64,000 nt of DNA from Flavobacterium denitrificans DSM 15936 (GCF_000425445.1 NZ_KE384378.1:421191-485190), one strand, 5' to 3'. Counted from the stretch's first letter, positions 36,638 to 44,245 are shown. Notes: generated from the letters alone by a model not told the origin. Numbers and translations are program-made.

Positions 36638-36750
36638 TGTAAAAATATTAATTCGGTACAGACCTTGCCAACATGGCAAAAAATCTCAAGTTTAACGGGT
36701 CATTAGTATTCATTTTTATGTTAAGAAAATGACCCAATAATACAAAGGCT
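36638..36750 (+). ncRNA. probable structured 3' part of the DGR template RNA
   Basis: The 113 nt between TR and the reverse transcriptase start contain a perfect hairpin TTGCCA-ACA-TGGCAA (36665-36679) and a second perfect inverted repeat GGGTCAT (36697-36703) / ATGACCC (36729-36735) with a 25-nt loop. In the Bordetella phage DGR the spacer between TR and RT is part of the RNA that primes and positions cDNA synthesis. By analogy this stretch is likely the same functional element; the structure is read from sequence, the role is inferred. Confidence 0.6.
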
Positions 36751-37860
36751 TTGAAAAGATATAACAATTTGTATAGCGAGATCATAAGTATTGATAATCT
36801 AAAATTAGCGGATGTGCGCGCTCAGAAAGGAAAATCAAAACAAAAAGGTGTTATTATTCATAATAGAAATAAGGAAAGCAATATTTTGAAATTGCATGAA
36901 ATATTGAAAAACAAAGAGTATAAAACTTCGGAGTATTCAACTTTCAAGGTTTATGAACCAAAAGAAAGAATCGTTTCGAAATTACAGTTCTTTCCTGATC
37001 GTATTGCGCACCATGCTATAATGAATGTTTTGGAGCCAATATTTACAAAACTATTTACTACTGATACCTACAGTTCAATAAAAGGAAAAGGGATACATTC
37101 AGCCACCAAAGCTGTTAAAAAAGCTTTGGCCGATGTCCCTGGAACAACGTACTGTTTGAAATTGGATATTACAAAGTTTTATCCGTCAATTGATCACCAA
37201 ACATTGAAGAATCAGCTTCGCCGAAAATTTAAAGATCCTGACCTTTTGTGGCTGTTGGATGAAATCATTGACAGCGCTGAAGGAATACCTATTGGAAATT
37301 ATCTAAGTCAGTATTTTGCAAATTTTTATTTGACTGGTTTTGATCACTGGATAAAAGAAACTAAAAGGGTAAAATACTATTTCCGTTACGCTGATGATAT
37401 CGTTATTCTTTCGAGTAACAAAACGGATCTGCATACCATTTTATCAGATATAAGAGAATATTTAAGTGATAAATTGAAACTCCAGATAAAAGGAAATTAC
37501 CAGGTATTTCCAGTCGAAAAAAGAGGGATTGATTTTGTGGGTTATGTTTTTTACCATACACACGTAAGGCTTCGAAAATCAATTAAAAAACGTGCAGCGA
37601 AATCTTTTACCAAAAACAACAAAGCAGTTAAAGCCGCTTATATGGGTTGGATAAAACACTGCAATTCTAATCATTTACTAAAAAAGATAAACCCAAATGA
37701 CCAAGTTTTCAGATTTAGGAATAAAACCAAAAGTCCTACACTTCGCAGGCAAAAGCATAAAGATAGACGAGATACTGAACGTAGAGATAAAAGTCCTGTC
37801 GTTCAAAGTAGAGCCATCCAAAAAGAAAGCCAACTCCGATTATTTGACTTTACAAATTGA
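36751..37860 (+). CDS. DGR reverse transcriptase
   Basis: 369 residues from a TTG start, the only start codon after the in-frame stop at 36730. The RT domain has YEPKERIVSKLQFFPDRIAHHAI (motif 2), catalytic Asp139 in LKLDITKFYPSID, the DGR-specific GIPIGNYLSQYFANFY (SQ at 186-187 where most RTs have QG), YADD at 213-216, and RGIDFVGYVF (motif 6-7). No maturase, integrase, or retron-type extension is present. It copies TR RNA with errors at adenine and directs the cDNA to the VRs. Residues 316-369 form a very basic tail read from bases that also encode the start of the next gene. AAAGG lies just upstream. Confidence 0.96.
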   Translation: MKRYNNLYSEIISIDNLKLADVRAQKGKSKQKGVIIHNRNKESNILKLHEILKNKEYKTSEYSTFKVYEPKERIVSKLQFFPDRIAHHAIMNVLEPIFTKLFTTDTYSSIKGKGIHSATKAVKKALADVPGTTYCLKLDITKFYPSIDHQTLKNQLRRKFKDPDLLWLLDEIIDSAEGIPIGNYLSQYFANFYLTGFDHWIKETKRVKYYFRYADDIVILSSNKTDLHTILSDIREYLSDKLKLQIKGNYQVFPVEKRGIDFVGYVFYHTHVRLRKSIKKRAAKSFTKNNKAVKAAYMGWIKHCNSNHLLKKINPNDQVFRFRNKTKSPTLRRQKHKDRRDTERRDKSPVVQSRAIQKESQLRLFDFTN

Positions 37861-37993
37861 ATATGATGAACGGATGCGAGTTGTTTTTACAGGTGCAACA
37901 GTTTTGATTCAAACTATTAAAATGGTACCTGAAGACAAATTTCCTTTCACGACAACGATTGTTAAACGAAATGAATATTTAGAATTTACCTAA
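37697..37993 (+). CDS. small protein overlapping the reverse transcriptase, possible DGR accessory factor
   Basis: 98 residues in the +1-shifted frame; the first 164 bases lie inside the reverse transcriptase gene. It reads as a small beta-rich protein (SIKIDEILNVEIKVLSF, DYLTLQIEYDERMRVVFTG, TVLIQTIKMVPEDKFPF). The composition fits a real gene and the ending KFPFTTTIVKRNEYLEF looks conserved-like. It is not Avd-like (no helical bundle) and not HRDC-like. An OB-type nucleic-acid-binding fold is possible but only a guess. Its place directly behind the RT suggests a role in template or cDNA handling. Confidence 0.75.
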   Translation: MTKFSDLGIKPKVLHFAGKSIKIDEILNVEIKVLSFKVEPSKKKANSDYLTLQIEYDERMRVVFTGATVLIQTIKMVPEDKFPFTTTIVKRNEYLEFT

Positions 37994-38092
37994 TCATTAC
38001 ATTTTATATTAAAAATCATTTAAGTAGTTTATTTTAAGGAAAAATACGGATTTCCGTAACATACAAAATAAGCAAGATTTAATTTTGAAGGC

Positions 38093-38221
38093 ATGAGTAA
38101 ACAAATATTTGAAATATTACTGAAAGCTGAAAAAGAAGCATCTTTTAATAAAGGTGTGTTTGTTGGTTTTATAATAGCTTTTGCGATTGCATTTACTGGA
38201 TGGTTATTGTTTTTTAAATAG
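38093..38221 (+). CDS. small single-span membrane protein (42 aa)
   Basis: ATG at 38093, stop TAG at 38219-38221. It begins MSKQIFEILLKAEKEASFNK and has one hydrophobic segment (GVFVGFIIAFAIAFTGWLLFF) at the C-terminus. Its position alone in a 315-bp gap, followed by a terminator, supports a real gene. Function unknown. Confidence 0.55.
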   Translation: MSKQIFEILLKAEKEASFNKGVFVGFIIAFAIAFTGWLLFFK

Positions 38222-38261
38222 AAGCAAACTAAACGCAAAAAGCTCTAACCAATATTGAAGA

Positions 38262-38294
38262 AAAAAAATGCCATTCAACTGAATGGCTTTTTTT
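38262..38294 (+). terminator. terminator closing the early/DGR operon
   Basis: Perfect stem GCCATTCA / TGAATGGC with a 2-nt centre, flanked by A8 upstream and T7 downstream, so it can act in both directions. It follows the small membrane protein and precedes a separate gene at 38309. Confidence 0.88.
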
Positions 38295-38308
38295 ATTAAA
38301 TTTACTAC

Positions 38309-38641
38309 ATGAAAAATCACTCGTTAATATTATCTACTACAAAAGTTTCAATCCCGGAAACAGTAACAATTGATTTTGTAACGAAATTAATAAACAGTGG
38401 CTTAACTGGAATTGAATATTTCGGTCAAGGAATAGACAATCCTTTAGAAGAAGTTGAACCGGATATGAAGCTGATCAATGCGCAAACTTCGTATTTTGAG
38501 TTTTATTTTGACACTGAAGGAACGATCGACTACGATTCAATGTCAAATGAAGACACTAACCGCTTCATAATTGAATTAATTGAAAAATCCGCTAACATCG
38601 AAATGAGAGCGGATGATAAGGATATCAGCATTTATTTGTAA
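38309..38641 (+). CDS. hypothetical phage protein
   Basis: 110 residues, acidic (pI clearly low: TDE-rich middle YFDTEGTIDYDSMSNEDTN). No domain recognised. It has its own start 15 bp after the terminator and overlaps the 3' end of the convergent gene by 10 bases. Such small acidic phage proteins may be DNA mimics, but there is no specific evidence. Confidence 0.6.
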   Translation: MKNHSLILSTTKVSIPETVTIDFVTKLINSGLTGIEYFGQGIDNPLEEVEPDMKLINAQTSYFEFYFDTEGTIDYDSMSNEDTNRFIIELIEKSANIEMRADDKDISIYL

Positions 38642-38946
38642 TCAACTTTAATTTTTGTGATATAGATGTCAATTTGAGGATTTAAGGTTTCAAAAAGTTT
38701 TTCTCTCTTTAAGTTGAACAATTCAGTTTTCTTTGGATCGCTTAAATTGCTTTTAGATAAACTCATTTCTCTTTTTATATACACATAAAGCTTTTCTTGC
38801 GTCTCGGTTATATGCTTTCCGTATTCGGCTTCGGGATCAAAAAAATCGTCGGGATCTTCTTCTTGAACAAATTCAGTTTTTGAATATAATTCGTCCAAAA
38901 AGTATTTAATAAAGTCTTCGTCTGTAGTAGTATTAAAATAGTCCAT
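38632..38946 (-). CDS. hypothetical phage protein
   Basis: 104 residues, acidic N-terminus (DYFNTTTDEDFIKYFLDE) and a helical C-terminus (YIKREMSLSKSNLSDPKK). It follows the SRAP gene by 9 bp on the same strand and is probably co-transcribed with it. Unknown function. Confidence 0.6.
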   Translation of the reverse strand: MDYFNTTTDEDFIKYFLDELYSKTEFVQEEDPDDFFDPEAEYGKHITETQEKLYVYIKREMSLSKSNLSDPKKTELFNLKREKLFETLNPQIDIYITKIKVDYK

Positions 38947-38955
38947 AATTTTTTT

Positions 38956-39591
38956 TTAAGCTGCTTGAAATCCAACAATACTTGTGTAATATTTAGGATA
39001 AGCAAATTCATTAATATCGTTTTTAGGATCTAGCCATGCCTGTTCATCTTCTTTGTGCAACATTATGGGCATTCTTTTTTTATGGTTGTGTATGTACTGC
39101 ATCAACTCATTTGCGTGAGTAGTAACCATTGTAAAGGTTTTTAGGCTTTCTCCAGTTGCAGGATTTAACCAGGAATCGTAAAGTCCGGCAAAAGTAAAAA
39201 TTTCATTGTCCTGGCTAAAGATCTGGTACTTTTCTTTTTTCTTTCCTTTTTCGTCAAGCCATCGCCATTCGTAGTAACTTGTGGCAATTATAAGGCATCG
39301 ATTTTGAGTTATGTTTTTGTAAGATGGCTTTTCTTCAATCTCCTCAATTCTTGCGTTTAGTTTACCTTTTCTGTACTCAAGTTGTTGCTTGCCCGCCCAC
39401 GATGGCATCAAGCCCCAAAATGAATCCATCGTCAATTCTGTTGGATTATCATTAGTAATTATCGGAAGGTTTGGGTGTTCAAATCCGTTCACAAAAACAC
39501 CTTCGTAGAATTGGCCAGTATTATTTACTTCGATATTAAATCGAATTTTTACGTCTCGGCGACTGCCTTTTTGATCAACATAATAACACAT
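38956..39591 (-). CDS. SRAP (HMCES/YedK) family protein
   Basis: 211 residues with the full SRAP active site: initiator Met then Cys2 (MCYYVDQKG), GKLNARIEE (Asn), RCLIIATSYYEW (Glu), and MVTTHANELMQYIHNHKKRMPIML (His). After removal of Met1, Cys2 forms a covalent thiazolidine bond to abasic sites in single-stranded DNA and shields them. Phage copies may protect replicating phage DNA or modify SOS responses. It is on the minus strand between the DGR operon and the regulatory gap, in a three-gene block. A link with DGR cDNA is possible but unsupported. Confidence 0.92.
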   Translation of the reverse strand: MCYYVDQKGSRRDVKIRFNIEVNNTGQFYEGVFVNGFEHPNLPIITNDNPTELTMDSFWGLMPSWAGKQQLEYRKGKLNARIEEIEEKPSYKNITQNRCLIIATSYYEWRWLDEKGKKKEKYQIFSQDNEIFTFAGLYDSWLNPATGESLKTFTMVTTHANELMQYIHNHKKRMPIMLHKEDEQAWLDPKNDINEFAYPKYYTSIVGFQAA

Positions 39592-39637
39592 AACAAACTA
39601 ATTTAGATTACTTTAAAATTAATAATTTAAATTGAAA

Positions 39638-40075
39638 TTATTGCTCATTCTTTTTATCCTGGTCTTTCTTATTGTTTAAAAGTATTTGCTCGGCCCATCC
39701 AATTTTATTTTCATATCGATCTTCTTTTCCTACTCGAAGCGTTTTTTTATCATAATTATATTTGACTTCATGAGGCTTCGGATTCATCCGATTTTCTTTG
39801 TAAAGTACTTTTGCATTTTCTTTAAGCTGAATTCCGGACTTCACAAATTCAAATTCTAATCCGATATGATGCAAAATCCTTGTGAAGCCGACTACATCAT
39901 CTTTTCCGAAAATATTACACAACATATTTCCATATGTAACCAAGCCTACAAGTGAAAGATCATAGTAATATTTGTTTTTATCTAACATGGTCCACAGGGT
40001 TGTATATGCTGATTCTCGGCTGTTCCAAATATGGGAATCGATTGATTTTTCTTCTTCTTTTGTCATGATTTTCAA
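39638..40075 (-). CDS. hypothetical phage protein
   Basis: 145 residues, basic and helical (FGKDDVVGFTRILHHIGLEFEF). An ATG three codons in (40066) is an alternative start. It is the first gene of the minus-strand block with the SRAP gene, 46 bp upstream of it. No domain recognised. Confidence 0.6.
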   Translation of the reverse strand: MKIMTKEEEKSIDSHIWNSRESAYTTLWTMLDKNKYYYDLSLVGLVTYGNMLCNIFGKDDVVGFTRILHHIGLEFEFVKSGIQLKENAKVLYKENRMNPKPHEVKYNYDKKTLRVGKEDRYENKIGWAEQILLNNKKDQDKKNEQ

Positions 40076-40313
40076 ATTTAGACATGCAAAGTTAAATCTG
40101 AATCACGATATCATAATACACAAAGCTGTTCCGAATTGTATCAAAAGCATCGAGCCGGATATTACTTACAACATCCTAATTAACGATCCTTTAAAAACGT
40201 AGTAAACGACAGGTATATTAAAAGCTTTTTTTTCGCACTAAGTTAATCAATTAAAAGTTTTTTCGCGGTTTTTTTCCTCCCTACCTCCTATTTATTTGAA
40301 ACATTAAAAAAAA

Positions 40314-40536
40314 TGTAACTTTGTAACCATTGCCGAAATGTCCAGATAAATTAAGTGTTTAAAGGTTACATTTTAGTTTTATTAGTGTAATGTAGGTTAC
40401 AAAAAAAATGTAACTAATAATAGGGTTACATTTTTAAATTTTTCTTTTCTTCTCTAGTTACAAAATAGCTGTAACAAAAAAAACCTTATAAAATAAGGGT
40501 TCACGGCTTAAAAAGATGCGAGGTTACAAAGTTACA
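40314..40536. repeat. cluster of ten GTTACA/TGTAAC repeats
   Basis: TGTAAC at 40314, 40322, 40409 and 40470; GTTACA at 40365, 40396, 40425, 40457, 40523 and 40531. Several are followed by A- or T-runs and some pairs are head-to-head (GTTACAAAAAAAATGTAAC at 40396-40414). In 223 bp of AT-rich DNA the chance number is well under one. Iteron-like origin repeats or regulator half-sites are the likely meanings. Confidence 0.75.
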
Positions 40537-40619
40537 GTTTTTTATAGCTTTTTTCAGTTTTTTAAAAATACTACAGGTATATTTCACTTCATAAAAAATA
40601 AACTTTTGATTTACTTTTT

Positions 40620-40662
40620 TAAGCAAAAAATACACTTCAAGTGTATTTTTTGCTTATCTTAG
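40620..40662 (+). promoter_or_regulatory. 37-bp perfect palindrome plus late promoter
   Basis: Left arm 40620-40637 (TAAGCAAAAAATACACTT), centre C at 40638 and right arm 40639-40656 (AAGTGTATTTTTTGCTTA) are perfect inverted repeats. The core ATACACTTCAAGTGTAT equals the early operator except for two positions and has the same 8-nt spacing to a -7-like box (TATCTTAG, 40655-40662). The ATG of the first late gene lies 15 bp further on. It may be an operator; as RNA it would also form a strong hairpin. Confidence 0.65.
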
Positions 40663-40677
40663 TGCAAAATTTTACGA

Positions 40678-41172
40678 ATGCAACTTCTTGAAAAGACAGC
40701 GGTTAACTTAAATATTTGCAGCATAGAATTGGCTTTTAATGGTAATTTATTGCCATCTGCAATTCCGGACTGGCAACCGTTTTATAATTCAACCATTTAT
40801 GGTACAGATTTTACAAAAACTTATGTTGGTTTAGGATCAGTTTCTTTTTCTGAAGAAAGTGAAGTAATAGCTGCAGGTGCAATCTATAAACAAAAAGTTA
40901 GTATTGTTTTTCCTAATGCTGATGGAAACCGATCACAACGAATTGCGTTGATGCAAAGAGTACGATTTGTAAAACTGAATTTGTCTGATGGTTCTGATTT
41001 TATAATTGGACGTAATGATTTTAAGCAAAACGCAAGGCCTCGAATAAAAGTAAGTTCTAACCTAAAGAAAGCAGGTGTAGAGTTTGAAACCGTTTCCATA
41101 TTTCCATGTGGTTTTGTGCAAGGAGAAAAAATAGTCGAGTTACCACAATTAATACCTTTAATTCTTATATAA
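40678..41172 (+). CDS. first gene of the late operon, probable virion/tail protein
   Basis: 164 residues, beta-rich, without signal peptide. It has repeated polar strands (DWQPFYNSTIYGTDFTKTYVG, QKVSIVFPNADGNRSQR) and ends in a hydrophobic PLILI. I do not recognise the family. It lies 1 bp before the SGNH-domain tail protein, which suggests a small baseplate or tail component. Confidence 0.6.
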   Translation: MQLLEKTAVNLNICSIELAFNGNLLPSAIPDWQPFYNSTIYGTDFTKTYVGLGSVSFSEESEVIAAGAIYKQKVSIVFPNADGNRSQRIALMQRVRFVKLNLSDGSDFIIGRNDFKQNARPRIKVSSNLKKAGVEFETVSIFPCGFVQGEKIVELPQLIPLILI

Positions 41173-41173
41173 A

Positions 41174-42718
41174 ATGGATCCTCTATTACCTATAACATTT
41201 GCCGATAAAATAAACAGTCCAGAAATTTTGGCTATTATGCAGAAACTTCAGGCCAACACCTATTTCAAAGCTGAAGAAATAAACTGGCTGAAGAATGCAA
41301 TTAATGAACTTCATGACCGATCATTGGCAAATCCTACATTTAAAGGTGATATTAATTTAAGTACTCCTGCTCCAGAAGTTACAGGGATTTATGTTCCTAC
41401 TCAATCGGGAACATATACCAATTTTGGAGGTATTGTTGTCGATTTAACTGCCGGATATACCACAATTACTTTTGATGGAAGTTATGCAAAGCAGGTTGTT
41501 CCAATGGATCTTGTCCTATATGCGCAAAAAACATATGAAGGAATCTACCAACCTTTAGATATTTCAACAGGATATCTCTGCGCATTATTAGATAGTGCAT
41601 CGAGATTACTGTCAGGACATAAAAAAGACGGTTCTTTTTATGCTTCTAAATATGCAATTGATAGTATTAAAGGTGACGCCCTGAAAAACTTAAGTGTTCC
41701 AGTAGAAAAGTTAGACACTTCAGTAACTGATGCTATGTGGAAAATACTGGATCCTTCTACTGGTTTTATTGCGGCAATATTAGATAGCAATAATAGAATT
41801 CTATTAGGAATTAGAATAAATGGATCAATTACGGGAAAATTCAGTGATTTATCTACTCCTGTGGTTAACTGTTGGGGTGATTCATTAACTGCGGGTGCGG
41901 GTGCTACAGGCGGTGTGAACTACCCTTATATTCTCCAACAAAATTTGACTTCTGCACAGTTTTTAGTTAAAAATTGTGGGGTAGGAGGCGAAGATGTCAA
42001 TTCAATTTGTGCTAGACATGGTGCTATACCGGTAATGCTTGCAAATGGCTTTACGCTTCCTTCTGATGCATCGACACTTGTGGAAGTTTGGAGAAGCGAC
42101 AACCTTAATGCAGTAAATAAATATGGCAAAACGATAACGCCTTTACTTCAAGGGACTGGTGACAATACCGTTAATCCGGTAATGATTGACAACATCGAAT
42201 GTACGCTTTCTTTTACGGGTACTGGACCTTATATTTATTCTCTTAAGAGAAATGTAGCCAGCTCTACTCATTCAAATATTGCTAGTGGTTCCATAATGTT
42301 GTCAGCTGGAAGTAGCAGAATGAATGACAAAGTTAATATTTATTGGATTGGCCAAAATGGGGGCTACACAAATGAAGACCAACTAATTAGCTACTACCAA
42401 GATTTAATTGGCTTTAACCAAAACCAAAATTACATTATAATAGGTTTACATACTGGTACAGCTGCAAACAGAGCGTTACTAGAGTCTAAAATGGCTAGTG
42501 CGTTTGGAGCACATTATATTAATTGGAGAAGATACATTGTAGCTTACGGACTAGAAGATGCCGGAATAACCCCAACTAGTGGAGATACTGCGGCGATTGC
42601 TGTTGGTAGCTGTCCTCCTAGCCTTTTATCTGATACTGTGCACTTAAATACTGCTGGCTATACTGTATTAGGAAATTTAGTTTACAAGCGCGGAAAACAA
42701 CTTAAAATTTGGAACTAA
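41174..42718 (+). CDS. phage tail-associated protein with SGNH/GDSL hydrolase domain
   Basis: 514 residues. The N-terminal 220 residues look like a virion-binding or fibre region (ANPTFKGDINLSTPAPEV, TNFGGIVVDLTAGYTTITFDG). From about 225 an SGNH hydrolase begins: NCWGDSLTAGAG with nucleophile Ser237, and the C-terminal DTVHLN giving Asp487/His490. Asn and Gly blocks appear as NCGVGGEDVNS and IGLHTG. Such domains on phage tails deacetylate or de-esterify surface polysaccharide, so this is the best receptor-processing candidate. Unlike the small DGR targets it carries no variable repeat. Confidence 0.85.
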   Translation: MDPLLPITFADKINSPEILAIMQKLQANTYFKAEEINWLKNAINELHDRSLANPTFKGDINLSTPAPEVTGIYVPTQSGTYTNFGGIVVDLTAGYTTITFDGSYAKQVVPMDLVLYAQKTYEGIYQPLDISTGYLCALLDSASRLLSGHKKDGSFYASKYAIDSIKGDALKNLSVPVEKLDTSVTDAMWKILDPSTGFIAAILDSNNRILLGIRINGSITGKFSDLSTPVVNCWGDSLTAGAGATGGVNYPYILQQNLTSAQFLVKNCGVGGEDVNSICARHGAIPVMLANGFTLPSDASTLVEVWRSDNLNAVNKYGKTITPLLQGTGDNTVNPVMIDNIECTLSFTGTGPYIYSLKRNVASSTHSNIASGSIMLSAGSSRMNDKVNIYWIGQNGGYTNEDQLISYYQDLIGFNQNQNYIIIGLHTGTAANRALLESKMASAFGAHYINWRRYIVAYGLEDAGITPTSGDTAAIAVGSCPPSLLSDTVHLNTAGYTVLGNLVYKRGKQLKIWN

Positions 42719-42749
42719 AAACAGATTATAAATTATAAAATATATAAAG

Positions 42750-43619
42750 ATGTCAAATGGATTAAAACTTACGATTCCTTATGCTGTAACTGATACTAGC
42801 ATTCCGAAATTATACAATGACCCCATTATGAGCGAAGGATCATTATTTTTGCTTGATTTTCCAAGACAAAACCCTACACTGGTTAATAATTTACCCATCA
42901 CTAATTTTGCAAGCAGTGTAAGCGACTCTTTATTATCTGGGACATCTGGTTCAAATGTATCAAATTTAGCATTTGGAGGTGGGGTGTCAAGTGATACAGG
43001 TAAATTAATTGAAAAAACAGGTAAAGGAGCGATTCATTGTATTGTTTCACAAGTTAATGATGTTAGTGGAATTTCCAGCATGTCTGCCCCATGGCCAGAA
43101 AAAATAATGAATTACATTGTTGCTAATAATTCACATCAATTTTATTGCAGTATTTGGTCAAATATGACCAGGACAGCATTAATTAATACTGGCTCGCATT
43201 CCTATCTAATGCAAAATACTTCCAATTACTATTATATTAATGAATTTTCTACATCATTACCAAATGTTTTAATTCCATCTGGACATTCATTGGGACGATT
43301 AATAACGCCACCTTTTACAACTAGCGCTGCACCAACAGTAAGATTTCAAAACAATGGATTTAGTGGGTATACTGGCTCATTGCCATCATCTTTAGTTAAC
43401 AGATTATTAACTGTTGGAAGAGAAGGGGTGTATGACACTTTCTTAAATCATAAGTCGCCAAGTATGATAATTTATCGCGTATACCTCGAAGATCTTACAG
43501 TTTCTGGCCGTGATTATGCGACCGTTTCGGCGTTGGATAAAGCTCTTTTTGATGAAGCTTTCGGGGTTGGTGGCAAGTTTAATGGCGATACTTTTACAAA
43601 TCCCTCAACGTTACTATAA
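42750..43619 (+). CDS. probable tail or baseplate-associated protein
   Basis: 289 residues, rich in S, N, T and F with jelly-roll-like strands (NNSHQFYCSIWSNMTRTAL, PTVRFQNNGFSGYTGSLPSSL). No known domain. It follows the SGNH protein by 31 bp. It may be a second surface-binding protein; composition and position are the only evidence. Confidence 0.6.
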   Translation: MSNGLKLTIPYAVTDTSIPKLYNDPIMSEGSLFLLDFPRQNPTLVNNLPITNFASSVSDSLLSGTSGSNVSNLAFGGGVSSDTGKLIEKTGKGAIHCIVSQVNDVSGISSMSAPWPEKIMNYIVANNSHQFYCSIWSNMTRTALINTGSHSYLMQNTSNYYYINEFSTSLPNVLIPSGHSLGRLITPPFTTSAAPTVRFQNNGFSGYTGSLPSSLVNRLLTVGREGVYDTFLNHKSPSMIIYRVYLEDLTVSGRDYATVSALDKALFDEAFGVGGKFNGDTFTNPSTLL

Positions 43620-43634
43620 AAAAACAGACTTGAT

Positions 43635-44192
43635 ATGCAAACAGTACCCGTTTCTATACGTCCACACTTAGTACCTTTTTTCTTCAAATCGTCTGAAGGA
43701 AAAGAAGCTTCTTACGGAAACAAAAAAGTGAAATCTGTTTTGTATTCCAGTACTGCGTCTTCTGTTGGCAGAATGATGCGTTTGCTGATGGTAAAAGCGG
43801 ACAAGCCTTTGGATGTCAAGAGTTTCAATTTGTTTTTAACTGTTTCTGATTGTGGTGGCAAAAAAAAATATAAAGGTGATTTTTACCGACATGTAAATGG
43901 GAAAAATCATTTTTTGTATTTACCTGAAGACGCAAATAATGATATTAATGATCTGTTGGAAGATATTTTTAGAATGGCCTTTTTTTACTACGTTTTAGGA
44001 TCATCTGAAAATGATGATGATGAAATGGTAACCAGGGCAATAAACAGTTTTATTGATAAATATGATTTACTTGAGTTTGGTTTCAGTACCGATACTTTAA
44101 GAAGATTATACTACCGTGAAAAAAAAAAGGATAAACCGGTTTCAAGGTTTCAGGCATTGCGCCATCATACTGTATTAAATTATGCCTCGTGA
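43635..44192 (+). CDS. hypothetical late protein
   Basis: 185 residues, mixed alpha/beta, Lys-rich (SDCGGKKKYKGDFYRHVNGKN; RRLYYREKKKDKPVSRF). Its last codons (NYAS) run into a terminator hairpin, so it is the last gene of the tail-tip transcript. Family unknown. Confidence 0.6.
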   Translation: MQTVPVSIRPHLVPFFFKSSEGKEASYGNKKVKSVLYSSTASSVGRMMRLLMVKADKPLDVKSFNLFLTVSDCGGKKKYKGDFYRHVNGKNHFLYLPEDANNDINDLLEDIFRMAFFYYVLGSSENDDDEMVTRAINSFIDKYDLLEFGFSTDTLRRLYYREKKKDKPVSRFQALRHHTVLNYAS

Positions 44193-44208
44193 AAACGGGG
44201 CTTTTTTT
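44184..44208 (+). terminator. terminator of the tail-tip operon
   Basis: Stem GCCTCG / CGGGGC (one G-T pair) with loop TGAAAA, then T7. It overlaps the last codons of the preceding gene and is directly followed by the TTATGTCACA late-promoter motif. Confidence 0.75.
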
Positions 44209-44245
44209 ATGTCACAAGTTTTTTTGTGGTTCAAAAGTATTTTTG
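44207..44245 (+). promoter_or_regulatory. late-promoter motif copy 1
   Basis: TTATGTCACA at 44207-44216, then TATTTTTG at 44238-44245 (perfect TAnnTTTG). The first downstream start codon is ATG 44263. The same two-part layout recurs at 46108, 50098 and 57742. Confidence 0.7.

Larger units (their letters stand above)
35672..37993 (+). other. Diversity-generating retroelement (DGR): two targets, template, reverse transcriptase, accessory gene
   Basis: Complete DGR in the order target 1 (VR1), target 2 (VR2), template repeat, reverse transcriptase, small overlapping gene, all on the plus strand. TR and both VRs align without gaps over 72 nt. All 13 differences in VR1 and all 12 in VR2 fall on the 18 adenines of TR; the 54 other positions are identical in all three copies. 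The first 25 nt contain no adenine and are therefore invariant. Adenine-directed substitution with a nearby DGR-type reverse transcriptase is the diagnostic signature of mutagenic retrohoming. No Avd-like gene is recognised. Placement in the early operon, not the tail module, is unusual. Confidence 0.96.
40076..40677. promoter_or_regulatory. 602-bp non-coding control region between early and late modules
   Basis: No open frame with sensible composition lies here. The interval contains a ten-copy cluster of GTTACA/TGTAAC (40314-40536), two exact copies of the half-site CAGGTATATT (40210-40219 and 40574-40583), and a 37-bp palindrome with promoter at 40620-40662. The minus-strand block must start near 40076 and the late tail operon at 40678, so both promoters belong here. 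The many short repeats also fit a replication origin. Function is inferred. Confidence 0.6.

Noticed and set aside
36751..37860. Reverse transcriptase of a group II intron or retron
   Set aside because: There is no maturase or endonuclease domain and no intron or msr/msd structure. The SQ motif and the TR/VR pair show a DGR enzyme.
39972..40202. Plus-strand open frame of 76 codons
   Set aside because: It lies mostly antisense to the gene at 39638-40075 and continues into non-coding DNA; composition is not protein-like.
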